44,115 bases of DNA from an uncultured Bacilli bacterium (GCA_944372055.1 CALVYF010000007.1:1-44115); one strand, 5' to 3'; shown: positions 32,808-40,875, counted from the first letter of the stretch. The notes: generated from the letters alone by a model not told the origin. Made by a program: numbers and translations.

Positions 32808-35033
32808 ATGTTTTCAAAATTTACTGAAGATGCTCAAAAAATATTGATTATGTCAAAAAGAGAGATGCAAGAATTAAAACATCCATATGTTAGCAGTGAA
32901 CATTTATTGCTATCTATTTTACATTATGCTAATAAAAACTTTTTATCTTTTTTAGAACAATATAACCTTACATATTCTTCTTTTAAAAATAAATTGATAG
33001 ATGTTATAGGAATGGGGAGTAAACAAACAAAATGGTTTTTATATACACCTCTTTTAAAAAAAATTATTGAGAATGCAATTTTGGATAGTAAAGATGAAAA
33101 TACGGATGTTAGTGTGGAACAATTGTTTTTGTCTTTGTTAGAAGAAGGAGAAGGCGTTGCTAATAGAATAATGATGAGTATGGATATAGATTTGGATAGC
33201 TTATATGAACAGTTTTCTAATCAATTGATTCGTGAAGGAAAATCTATATCTACTAAATTAGCAATAGAGGATTTTGCTGTTGATTTTACAGAAGAAGCTA
33301 GAAACGGTAATTTTGATCCTGTTATTGGTAGAGATGAAGAAATTTGTCATATGATAGAGATATTGTTACGGAGAAAGAAATGTAATCCTTTGCTTATTGG
33401 TGATGCTGGTGTTGGAAAGACTGCTTTGGTAGAAGAATTAGCTAGAAGAATTCTTTTGGGACTTGTTCCTAATGAACTAAAAAATAAAAGAATTTTAAGT
33501 GTTGCGATTTCATCTTTAGTCGCTGGTACTAAATATAGAGGAGAATTTGAGGAGAGAATTAATAAAATGATTGAAGAGTTAGAACAGGCTCCTAATATTA
33601 TTTTATTTATTGATGAAATTCACACTATCATTGGTGCCGGAGGTGCAGAAGGGGCTATTGATGCTTCTAATATTTTAAAACCTTATTTAGCTAGAGGAAA
33701 AATTAAAATTATTGGTGCAACCACGAAACAAGAGTATATGAGGTTTTTGGAAAGTGATAAAGCTTTTGACCGGAGGTTTCAGAAAGTTATTGTTGAAGAG
33801 CCAAATTTGGAAAATGTTAAGGCTATTCTTTTACATTTAAAGGAGATTTACGAAAATTATCATGGAATTATATTAACTGATGATATTTTGTTTTCTATTG
33901 CTGAATTGTCTGACCGATATATTTCTAATGGTAAACAGCCGGATAAAGCAATAGATTTATTGGATGAAGCATGCTCTAAGTTAGTTAGTATGAATACTTT
34001 AACAAATAAGAAATTGCAACAATTGCAACAGGAACTTAGTGGTGTTATAGAAGATAAAAATGAGTATATTGTAGAGCATAACTTTAAAAAAGCAGCCGAG
34101 TTACGTGAGCAAGAGTATTATTTACAGTCTAAAATTAATCATTTAATTACCCAAACTAAGACTATGCTAAAGCCTAAATTATCTGTTGATATAGTTTATG
34201 ATGTTATTTATTCAAAAACTAAAATTCCAATAAAGAAAATCCTTCAATTAAATTCATCAACTTTGAAAAAAGAATTAACTAAAAGTGTTATTGGACAGGA
34301 GGAAGCAATTACAGCTTTATCCAAAGCAATTTTTTCTTTCTCTAAAGAGAGAAAAGCTCCTAAAAGTTTTCTTCTTGTTGGTAAAAGTGGTTTAGGAAAG
34401 ACTTTATTGGTACGTAAATTTGCTGATTTGTTATATCCTAAGGATTCTTTTATTAAACTGGATATGAGTGAATATAAAGATTCTAATTCTATTTCTAAAA
34501 TCATAGGCTCGCCTCCTGGTTATGTTGGTTATCAAGATAAAAATACGGTATTGGAAAAGATAAAATTACATTCTTATTCTGTTTTGTTGTTGGATGAGGT
34601 GGAAAAGGCTCATCCTAGTGTTTTGAAACTGTTTTTACAAGTTTTAGATGATGGCGTTATGTCTACTTCTTATGGTGATACGCTGGATTTTTCTAATGTT
34701 ATTATTTTTATGACTTCTAATCTAGGCAGTTCAAAAGACTCGCTTGGTTTTTTGGAAAGTGATAAGAATTTTGTCAAAAAAGATATTAAGGATTTTTTTG
34801 GGGCTGAACTTGTTAATCGACTTGATCATATTTTATATTTTCATCCCTTTTCTTCTAGTTGTATTGATAAAATTATTCTTCAAAAGGTTCGTGATAGATT
34901 TTCCGACATTAGTCTTGACCGAGCCATTGAAATATCTCATGCAATAAAATATAATTGTCAATATTTGGAGTTTGGTGCTCGTAAAATTGATAAACTGTTG
35001 GAAGAAATGGATTTAAATACTGTTTATAAATAA
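32808..35033 (+). CDS. clpC: ATP-dependent chaperone ClpC
   Basis: ClpC is an Hsp100 unfoldase that feeds proteins to ClpP. The 741-residue protein has the double Clp-N domain at the start (FTEDAQKILIMSKREMQELK), AAA1 with GDAGVGKT and FIDEIHTIIGAGGA, a short ClpC-type middle domain, and AAA2 with GKSGLGKT and LLLDEVEKAHPS. It is shorter than B. subtilis ClpC (810 residues), with reduced middle and C-terminal regions. ATG 32808 follows ATAGGAGATGATT; the frame upstream to 32733 has no support. The usual ctsR, mcsA and mcsB genes are missing. Confidence 0.93.
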   Translation: MFSKFTEDAQKILIMSKREMQELKHPYVSSEHLLLSILHYANKNFLSFLEQYNLTYSSFKNKLIDVIGMGSKQTKWFLYTPLLKKIIENAILDSKDENTDVSVEQLFLSLLEEGEGVANRIMMSMDIDLDSLYEQFSNQLIREGKSISTKLAIEDFAVDFTEEARNGNFDPVIGRDEEICHMIEILLRRKKCNPLLIGDAGVGKTALVEELARRILLGLVPNELKNKRILSVAISSLVAGTKYRGEFEERINKMIEELEQAPNIILFIDEIHTIIGAGGAEGAIDASNILKPYLARGKIKIIGATTKQEYMRFLESDKAFDRRFQKVIVEEPNLENVKAILLHLKEIYENYHGIILTDDILFSIAELSDRYISNGKQPDKAIDLLDEACSKLVSMNTLTNKKLQQLQQELSGVIEDKNEYIVEHNFKKAAELREQEYYLQSKINHLITQTKTMLKPKLSVDIVYDVIYSKTKIPIKKILQLNSSTLKKELTKSVIGQEEAITALSKAIFSFSKERKAPKSFLLVGKSGLGKTLLVRKFADLLYPKDSFIKLDMSEYKDSNSISKIIGSPPGYVGYQDKNTVLEKIKLHSYSVLLLDEVEKAHPSVLKLFLQVLDDGVMSTSYGDTLDFSNVIIFMTSNLGSSKDSLGFLESDKNFVKKDIKDFFGAELVNRLDHILYFHPFSSSCIDKIILQKVRDRFSDISLDRAIEISHAIKYNCQYLEFGARKIDKLLEEMDLNTVYK

Positions 35034-35085
35034 AAACTTCTATTTTTTCCATTTTGTGTATGATATACTATTGATAGGTGATTTT

Positions 35086-36474
35086 ATGCAACTTTATAAT
35101 ACTTTAACAAGAAAAATCGAAGAGTTTATTCCTAATGAGGAAGGAAAGGTAAAATTATATACGTGTGGTCCTACTGTTTATCACTATGCACATATCGGTA
35201 ATATACGTAATTATATAGGGCATGATATTTTGGATAAAACCTTGCGCTTTCTTGGATATGAAGTGACTCGTGCTATGAATATTACGGATGTTGGACATTT
35301 AACTAGTGATTCTGATTCTGGCGAGGATAAGATGGAAGTTGCTCGTAAAAGGGAACATAAGTCAGCAATGGAAATCGCTAAGTTTTATACAGATGCTTTT
35401 TTTGAAGATTTTAAGTTAGTAAATTGTAAAATGCCTGAGGTTGTATCTCCTGCTACTGATAATATTGATGAATATATAAAGATTATTTCTACTTTAATCG
35501 ATAAGGGATATGCTTATTTATCTGGTGGTAATGTTTATTTTGATACTACTAAGTTATCAGATTATTATGTTTTAACTAATCACCAAGAGGACAATATGGT
35601 AGTAGGTGCTAGAGAAGGTGTTGAAGAAGACAGTAATAAAAAAAATCAAGCTGACTTTGTTTTATGGTTTACTACTAGTAAATTTGAAAATCATGAACTA
35701 TTATGGGATTCTCCATGGGGACGTGGCTATCCTGGGTGGCATATTGAGTGTAGTGGTATTTCTATCAAATATTTAGGTGAGTATCTAGATATTCATGGTG
35801 GTGGTGTTGATAATATTTTTCCTCATCATACTAATGAAATTGCTCAAAGCGAAGCTTATTTAGGACATCCATGGTGTAAGTATTGGTTTCATAATGAACA
35901 TTTATTAGATGAAACAGGTAAAATGAGTAAGTCTAATGGGGCTATTTTAACAGTTACTGCTTTAAAAGAAAAAGGGTATGATCCGTTAGCTTTTCGTTTT
36001 ATGTGCTTGAATTCTCATTATAGAAAGCAATTGGTATTTTCTTATGAAGCATTAGATCAAGCTTCTGCTACTTTGAGAAAATTGCGCAATCGTATTTCTT
36101 CTATTTCTGAGAATGGAGAAGAGGACAAAGAATTAATAGAGCAATATCGTAATAAATTTATGTTAGACTTATCAGATGATTTGAATACTGCTAATGCACT
36201 TTCTGTTTTATATGAAGTTTTAAAAGATGATCAGCTTTCTGGAAAGAGTAAACTTTCTTTAATTCGTGAGTTTGATCAAGTGTTATCTTTAGATTTAATT
36301 CAAGAAAAGAAAGTAGTTGCTAATGAGGCTCATATATTGGAGCAAATAGAAAAAAGAGCAGAGGCTAAACGTAATAAGGATTTTGTATTGGCTGATTCTA
36401 TTCGTGATGAATTATTAAAAGAAGGGATTCGCTTAATTGATAGTAGAGAAGGAACTACTTATGAGCTTCTTTAG
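35086..36474 (+). CDS. cysS: Cysteinyl-tRNA synthetase
   Basis: CysS charges tRNA-Cys. The 462-residue class I enzyme has the zinc-binding start YTCGPTVYHYAHIGNIRNY (C27, HIGN 36-39), GWHIECSG, HHTNEIAQSEA and KMSKS (279-283). The start at ATG 35086 has AGGTGATTTT; a -10 with TG extension (TGATATACT, 35061-35069) lies just upstream. In Bacillus it follows gltX and cysE, both absent, and is followed by mrnC as here. Confidence 0.97.
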   Translation: MQLYNTLTRKIEEFIPNEEGKVKLYTCGPTVYHYAHIGNIRNYIGHDILDKTLRFLGYEVTRAMNITDVGHLTSDSDSGEDKMEVARKREHKSAMEIAKFYTDAFFEDFKLVNCKMPEVVSPATDNIDEYIKIISTLIDKGYAYLSGGNVYFDTTKLSDYYVLTNHQEDNMVVGAREGVEEDSNKKNQADFVLWFTTSKFENHELLWDSPWGRGYPGWHIECSGISIKYLGEYLDIHGGGVDNIFPHHTNEIAQSEAYLGHPWCKYWFHNEHLLDETGKMSKSNGAILTVTALKEKGYDPLAFRFMCLNSHYRKQLVFSYEALDQASATLRKLRNRISSISENGEEDKELIEQYRNKFMLDLSDDLNTANALSVLYEVLKDDQLSGKSKLSLIREFDQVLSLDLIQEKKVVANEAHILEQIEKRAEAKRNKDFVLADSIRDELLKEGIRLIDSREGTTYELL

Positions 36475-36511
36475 TAGGGATATGTATAAATAATAAATGT
36501 TATTAGTGTAT

Positions 36512-36565
36512 AAAGAACGAGCTTCTCTTATTATTAGTATGAGTTGAAGTGTTGTTCTTTTTCTA
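36512..36565 (+). terminator. Probable terminator of cysS
   Basis: AAAGAAC (36512-36518) pairs with GTTCTTT (36554-36560), with an imperfect inner stem (CTTC/GAAG) and T-rich DNA after. Confidence 0.55.
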
Positions 36566-36591
36566 TTATTTTGTTTATTAGTAATAGTCTT

Positions 36592-36620
36592 TTGATATAT
36601 AGATGGTTTGAACATATGAA
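36592..36620 (+). promoter_or_regulatory. Possible sigma-A promoter of mrnC
   Basis: TTGATA (36592-36597), a 17-base spacer and TATGAA (36615-36620). Confidence 0.45.
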
Positions 36621-36662
36621 TTATTATGATAATCATTTGTTTTTGTAATGGTGGTGATTTTT

Positions 36663-37046
36663 TTGAAAGTAATAGAAATTAATTCTTTAGTTCTCGCTTA
36701 TTTAGGTGATACTATCTATGAGAATTATGTACGTAAATTTTTAATTCGTCGAGGAATTGCTCATGTAGATGAATTACAGAAGGAAGCTGTAAAGTATGTT
36801 AGTGCAAAAAGTCAGGCTGCATATTTGAAGAAAATGATAAATGTCAATTTTTTGTCAGATGAAGAGATGGATATCGTAAAGAGAGCTAGAAATTATAAGA
36901 CGACGTCACATCCTAAAAATTGTGATATTGTAACATATAAATATGCGACTGGGTTGGAGGCGTTAATTGGCTATTTAGATTTAGATAATAAGAGAGATAG
37001 AATTGATATGATTATGAAATTTATTTTGGAGGATAGTGTATGTTAG
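36663..37046 (+). CDS. mrnC: Mini-ribonuclease 3 (MrnC)
   Basis: MrnC is a dimeric RNase III-like enzyme without a dsRNA-binding domain that matures the ends of 23S rRNA. The 127-residue protein has the RNase III signature LAYLGDTIYENYVR and a second acidic motif YKYATGLEALIGYLDL. A TTG start at 36663 is preferred because GGTGGTGA at 36651 would be its ribosome binding site; an ATG at 36648 would make that sequence coding. It lies between cysS and rlmB as in Bacillus (yazC), overlapping rlmB by 7 bases. Confidence 0.9.
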   Translation: MKVIEINSLVLAYLGDTIYENYVRKFLIRRGIAHVDELQKEAVKYVSAKSQAAYLKKMINVNFLSDEEMDIVKRARNYKTTSHPKNCDIVTYKYATGLEALIGYLDLDNKRDRIDMIMKFILEDSVC

Positions 37047-37738
37047 TATATGGTAGAAATGTTGCTTTGGAAGTATTAAAAAAACCTAAGAATGTTCAAA
37101 AAGTATTATTACAGGATGGTTTTGATGATAAAAAGATTCTTGCTTTGTTAGAGAAGAGTAAAATTCCGGTTTTTATTAAGCCAAAAAAGGAAATTGATCA
37201 TTTGGCAGAAGGTGTTCATCAAGGTATAATTCTATATGTTCGAGATTACCAATATTATCCATTAGCAGATGTTGTTAATGAAGATGCTTCTTTCTTAGTT
37301 ATTTTAGATCATTTAGAAGATCCGCATAATTTTGGGGCAATTATTCGTACCTGTGAAGCGGCTGGAGTTGATGGTATTATTATTCCTAAAGATAGACAAG
37401 TACAAGTAAATGCAACTGTTATGAAAACTAGTGTTGGAACACTTGACACTATGAAAGTTTCTCGGGTTGCTAATTTGTCTTCAACTATTGACTATCTTAA
37501 GAAAAATGATTTTTGGGTTGTTGGTACTGCTTTAGAAGATAGTGTCGATTATCGAAGTATTGATTATTCAGGAAAAATTGCTTTAGTTATCGGAAATGAA
37601 GGAGCGGGAATTTCTGAATTGGTTAGGAAAAAATGTGATTTTATAGCAAAAATTCCAATGTATGGTACTACTAATAGTCTTAATGCTTCTGTTGCTAGTG
37701 GAATAATGATTTATGAGGTGATTCGAAATAGAAAGTAG
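37040..37738 (+). CDS. rlmB: 23S rRNA G2251 2'-O-methyltransferase RlmB
   Basis: This SpoU/TrmH-family methyltransferase with a knotted SAM site modifies the peptidyl-transferase region of 23S rRNA. The 232-residue protein has the N-terminal substrate-binding domain (YGRNVALEVLKKPKNVQKVL) and the three SPOUT motifs: DPHNFGAIIRTCEAAGVDG, LVIGNEGAGISELVRKKCD and PMYGTTNSLNASVASGIMIYE (each quoted only in its core). It overlaps mrnC; GGAGG lies within mrnC. The substrate is from family knowledge. Confidence 0.93.
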   Translation: MLVYGRNVALEVLKKPKNVQKVLLQDGFDDKKILALLEKSKIPVFIKPKKEIDHLAEGVHQGIILYVRDYQYYPLADVVNEDASFLVILDHLEDPHNFGAIIRTCEAAGVDGIIIPKDRQVQVNATVMKTSVGTLDTMKVSRVANLSSTIDYLKKNDFWVVGTALEDSVDYRSIDYSGKIALVIGNEGAGISELVRKKCDFIAKIPMYGTTNSLNASVASGIMIYEVIRNRK

Positions 37739-37746
37739 ATGATATT

Positions 37747-38346
37747 TTGAATTATAAGACCGTGAATGATTATGAAGTTTTGTATTTAATTAGCGAAGAT
37801 ATGGATTCTAGTTATGATATTTTATATCAAAAATATTTGCCTATTGTTAAATCTCTTGCTACAAAGTATTTTCATTTTGCTTCTTTACACGGGGGAGAAT
37901 ATCAGGATTTGATTCAGGAAGGATACATAGGGCTTAACAGTGCTATTGTTAGTTATCGTGATGATGCTAATACTGTGTTTTATACATATGCTAGTATTTG
38001 TATAGAAAGACATATGCGAACTTATTGTCGGTCTTTATCAGCACAAAAGCACCAAGTTTTAAATTCATCTCTTTGTGATGAAGAGTATTCTTCTAATATT
38101 ATTCCTGACTCTTCTTATTTTGGAACTTTTTTTAGTTTTCCTTCTCATGATTTGGTTTACGAAGTTTTTATGTCTTCTTATATGTTAGATTTAGATACTC
38201 GGTGTGTTTTTGAATTACGTTATAATGGTTTTTCATATAAGGAAATTGCTCAACTTTTAGATTTAAAGCTTTCTTCTGTTGAATCTAAAATTTCTAAGGC
38301 AAGAAGATTTTTTAAAAAAGTTGTTGAAAAATATAATTTGAATTGA
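37747..38346 (+). CDS. sigH: RNA polymerase sigma factor SigH-like
   Basis: In Bacillus SigH drives entry into sporulation and competence. The 199-residue protein has sigma-70 region 2 (YLPIVKSLATKYF, YQDLIQEGYIGLNSAI, FYTYASICIERHMRTYCR) and region 4 (YNGFSYKEIAQLLDLKLSSVESKISKAR, quoted in part). The identification as SigH relies on position between rlmB and secE and on the region 2 pattern. A TTG start at 37747 is the only early candidate besides an in-frame GTG at 37762; the ribosome binding site is poor, so coupling to rlmB (8-base gap) is likely. Bacillus has yacP between them. Confidence 0.82.
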   Translation: MNYKTVNDYEVLYLISEDMDSSYDILYQKYLPIVKSLATKYFHFASLHGGEYQDLIQEGYIGLNSAIVSYRDDANTVFYTYASICIERHMRTYCRSLSAQKHQVLNSSLCDEEYSSNIIPDSSYFGTFFSFPSHDLVYEVFMSSYMLDLDTRCVFELRYNGFSYKEIAQLLDLKLSSVESKISKARRFFKKVVEKYNLN

Positions 38347-38371
38347 AAAAAGACTTTGTTTGTTTTACAAT
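38343..38371 (+). promoter_or_regulatory. Sigma-A promoter of the kinase-like gene
   Basis: TTGAAA (38343-38348), a 17-base spacer and TACAAT (38366-38371). The -35 includes the sigH stop codon. Confidence 0.7.
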
Positions 38372-38390
38372 AATAATAGGTGAATAGAAT

Positions 38391-39233
38391 ATGGCAGGAC
38401 AGGTGCAAAGGGTGAAAACTGAAGATTTTTCTTCATTAGAACAGAATTCCACTGTTCCTTTTTCTGTTATAGATGGAGGCCAAGATAAGCAAGAATTGAA
38501 GAATTTAAAACGTTCTAATATTATCCCTTTCCCTCATAAAGAATTAGATTTTGTCACTTTAAATGAATGGTTGCAGGACTATCATACTAATGAACAATTG
38601 CAAAATTTATTTGTGAATATGGATATTGCTATGAAATATATTCATAATCAGGGATATTATATTTCTTCTTTTGCTCTTGATAGAGTAACCTTATTAAATC
38701 AGTCTATTCGACAAATTAAGTTTCAGGATTTGGAACCTTTGCCTTATGATATTTCGCAGAAGAAAAGAATTGTTAGAGATAATATCTTTATGTCAGCGGT
38801 ATTACAAGTAGGACTTTATGCGAAGTGCTTGCAGCATTTTACAATGAACACTATTCCGTCATTAAAAGAGAATTTCCAAGATTTTAGTATCTTTTTACCT
38901 CTTGAAGATGTTCCGTATTATTCCGGTATTATAGAAAAAGGTGCTTCTGTTTATTATAGTGAATATGTTGGTGAAAGGAAGAAACGTGATTTACAGAATT
39001 TAGAAAAAGAAGTTTCGTCTAATAGTGGAGAAAGTCGAGAAAAAAGTTTAGTTAAAACAAATGGTACTAATTATACTGCAGAGGATTTTCTTCCACATAA
39101 TGAAGAAGCTAATGAAATTATTTATGCTAGTTTGGCAAGAAAAGAAGCTGCTTTTGCTAGAGCTTTAATTTATCCAGTGTTAGTATTTGTATTAGGTTTC
39201 GTTGTTTTATTCCTTGCTTATTTGTTGCGTTGA
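38391..39233 (+). CDS. Unrecognised tail-anchored protein with a kinase-like segment
   Basis: The 280-residue protein ends in a single hydrophobic segment (about 259-278, LIYPVLVFVLGFVVLFLAYLL), so most of it should face the cytoplasm. The middle (about 73-117) resembles kinase subdomains VI-VII: MDIAMKYIHNQGYYISSF, then a hydrophobic strand and IKFQDL where HRD and DFG would be. The catalytic Asp motifs are not present, which suggests a degenerate or pseudokinase. Residues about 200-230 are charged and low complexity. AGGTGA precedes ATG 38391, with its own promoter. The kinase relation is inference from pattern only. It replaces nothing known in Bacillus. Confidence 0.7.
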   Translation: MAGQVQRVKTEDFSSLEQNSTVPFSVIDGGQDKQELKNLKRSNIIPFPHKELDFVTLNEWLQDYHTNEQLQNLFVNMDIAMKYIHNQGYYISSFALDRVTLLNQSIRQIKFQDLEPLPYDISQKKRIVRDNIFMSAVLQVGLYAKCLQHFTMNTIPSLKENFQDFSIFLPLEDVPYYSGIIEKGASVYYSEYVGERKKRDLQNLEKEVSSNSGESREKSLVKTNGTNYTAEDFLPHNEEANEIIYASLARKEAAFARALIYPVLVFVLGFVVLFLAYLLR

Positions 39234-39253
39234 TATATTTTTATCTTTAGTTG

Positions 39254-39282
39254 TTGACATTTTCTAGTGTTTATGCTATTTT
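39254..39282 (+). promoter_or_regulatory. Strong sigma-A promoter of secE-nusG
   Basis: TTGACA (39254-39259), a 17-base spacer and extended -10 TGCTATTTT (hexamer 39277-39282). The transcript would begin almost directly with a small hairpin (AACAC-GGAAA-GTGTT, about 39290-39304). Confidence 0.75.
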
Positions 39283-39337
39283 AATGGTGAACACGGAAAG
39301 TGTTTTTATTTTGATAAAAAAATAGGAATGGTGAAAT

Positions 39338-39670
39338 ATGGCTGAAGTTAGAAAAAGAGATGAAATAGAAAACTATAAAATTGATGAGACTCAGTTTCAT
39401 AAGAATGAAAAAAGTAAGCAGAATAAGGATAAGCAGAAAAAAGAAAAAAAAGATAATTCTGTAAAAGTCTCTTCAGAGAAGAAGAGCTTATGGGTAAGAT
39501 TCCGTATCTTTTGTCATGGTGTAAAGTCAGAGGCAAAGAAAGTTCATTGGCCAACAAAGAAAGATATGGTTAAGTACTCTATTGCGACAGTTTTATTTAT
39601 TGTTTTTTGTTCTTTGTTCTTTTATATCATCGACATTATTTTTGCATTAATTCAATCAATATTTAGGTAG
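39338..39670 (+). CDS. secE: Preprotein translocase subunit SecE
   Basis: SecE is the essential small clamp of the SecYEG channel. The 110-residue protein has a long Lys-rich cytoplasmic extension (1-50), the conserved amphipathic segment EAKKVHWPTKKDM and one membrane helix (about 82-105). It is longer than B. subtilis SecE (59 residues) because of the basic N-terminus. ATG 39338 follows AGGAATGGTGAAAT. It is followed by nusG after 14 bases. The small rpmG gene that precedes it in Bacillus is not present. Confidence 0.95.
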   Translation: MAEVRKRDEIENYKIDETQFHKNEKSKQNKDKQKKEKKDNSVKVSSEKKSLWVRFRIFCHGVKSEAKKVHWPTKKDMVKYSIATVLFIVFCSLFFYIIDIIFALIQSIFR

Positions 39671-39684
39671 AAGGAGTTTTAGTT

Positions 39685-40218
39685 ATGGATAAACAATGGT
39701 ATGTTGTTAATACTTATTCTGGTCATGAGAATAAGGTTAAAGAAAAATTAGAGATGCGTGCTGAATCAATGGACATGCAAGATTATATTTTTAGAGTTGT
39801 CATTCCAGAGGAGAAAGTTATCGAGGAAAGAGATGGAGTTCGCAAAGAAAAAGTTAAGAAAATGTTTCCTGGTTATATTTTAGTAGAAATGGTAATGACA
39901 GACGAAGCTTGGTATGTTGTTCGTAATACACCAGGTGTTACTGGATTTATTGGTTCTAGTGGAAAGGGTGCTAAACCTACACCATTACAACCATACGAAG
40001 TAGATAAGATTCTTGGTAATATGGGAATCAGTCGCATGGATGTTGATACTGATTTAGTAGAAGGAGCTACTGTTAAAATTGTTGATGGACCATTTAATGG
40101 AATGTTTGGTAAGATTGATAGTATTGACCTTCCTAATCAAAAAGTTATGTTACTTGTTGATTTATTTGGACAGGAGACTTCTGTTGAGGTTGAATTAAAT
40201 CAAATTCAAAAAGCATAA
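39685..40218 (+). CDS. nusG: Transcription termination/antitermination factor NusG
   Basis: NusG binds the RNA polymerase clamp and modulates pausing and coupling to the ribosome. The 177-residue protein has the NGN domain (WYVVNTYSGHENKVKEKLE, MFPGYILVEMVMTDEAWYVVRNTPGVTGFIG; quoted in part) and the C-terminal KOW domain (VEGATVKIVDGPFNGMFGKI). AAGGAG precedes ATG 39685. It is in an operon with secE. Confidence 0.97.
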   Translation: MDKQWYVVNTYSGHENKVKEKLEMRAESMDMQDYIFRVVIPEEKVIEERDGVRKEKVKKMFPGYILVEMVMTDEAWYVVRNTPGVTGFIGSSGKGAKPTPLQPYEVDKILGNMGISRMDVDTDLVEGATVKIVDGPFNGMFGKIDSIDLPNQKVMLLVDLFGQETSVEVELNQIQKA

Positions 40219-40223
40219 AATAG

Positions 40224-40252
40224 TTGCAAAAATATAATTTCTATGTTATTAT
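40224..40252 (+). promoter_or_regulatory. Sigma-A promoter of rplK
   Basis: TTGCAA (40224-40229), a 17-base spacer and extended -10 TGTTATTAT (hexamer 40247-40252). The start should be near GGGG at 40257-40260. Confidence 0.78.
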
Positions 40253-40283
40253 TTAGGGGCTATATTGAAATTAATATAGATTT

Positions 40284-40338
40284 AGTGGGAAGCATGGTTT
40301 GCATTTATGAAAGCGGGAATCAAGCTATTTGGACCACT
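40284..40338 (+). promoter_or_regulatory. Candidate L1-binding RNA motif in the rplK leader
   Basis: AGTGG (40284-40288) pairs with CCACT (40334-40338). Asymmetric loop segments GAAG and GCTATTTGGA lie inside, around a variable upper hairpin (AGC..GGTT / AATC..GCT). The same flanks recur before rplA. An unrelated 7-bp hairpin (CTATATT/AATATAG, 40260-40279) precedes it. Confidence 0.55.
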
Positions 40339-40370
40339 CGCGAAAACTAAAATTATAGGAGGTGTTTTTC

Positions 40371-40808
40371 GTGGCAAAGGAAGCAATAAAGAAGATTAAA
40401 TTACAAATCCCAGCAGGAAAAGCTACACCAGCTCCACCAGTTGGAACAGTTTTAGGACCTGCAGGAATTAATTTACAAGATTTTTGTACTAAGTATAATG
40501 ATGCTACTAGAGATAAAATGGGTGATATTTTACCAGTAGAAATCTCAATTTATGATGATAGAAGTTTTGATTTTGTAATTAAAACTCCACCAGTTGCATT
40601 TTTACTTAAGAAATATGCAAAAATTAATAAAGGTGCAGTTAAGGGAGCTAACGAAGTTGTCGCTACATTAACTGAAGATCAATTAAGAGAAATTGCTGAA
40701 ATCAAATTACCAGATTTAAATGCTTATGATGTAGAAGCTGCAATGAAGATTGTTGCTGGTACTGCTAGAAATATGGGTATTTCAATCCCTGGTTATACTG
40801 ATAAGTAA
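40371..40808 (+). CDS. rplK: Ribosomal protein uL11
   Basis: L11 lies in the GTPase-associated centre of the 50S subunit. The 145-residue protein has the hallmark IPAGKATPAPPVGTVLGPAGIN (quoted in part: GKATPAPPVGTVLGPAGIN), the Pro-rich linker and the C-terminal rRNA-binding domain (GTARNMGI). The start is GTG 40371, seven bases after AGGAGGTG. It is the first gene of the L11-L1 operon. Confidence 0.97.
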   Translation: MAKEAIKKIKLQIPAGKATPAPPVGTVLGPAGINLQDFCTKYNDATRDKMGDILPVEISIYDDRSFDFVIKTPPVAFLLKKYAKINKGAVKGANEVVATLTEDQLREIAEIKLPDLNAYDVEAAMKIVAGTARNMGISIPGYTDK

Positions 40809-40830
40809 TTATTCTATGTAGGTTATACCT

Positions 40831-40861
40831 ATGTGGAAGGTTCTAACCGCTATTACCACGT
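40831..40861 (+). promoter_or_regulatory. Candidate L1-binding RNA motif before rplA
   Basis: ATGTGG (40831-40836) pairs with CCACGT (40856-40861). AAG on the left and GCTATTA on the right are unpaired around a small GGT/ACC hairpin. The structure ends directly against the rplA Shine-Dalgarno (AAGGAGG), so protein binding could block translation. Confidence 0.6.
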
Positions 40862-40875
40862 AAGGAGGAATAAAA

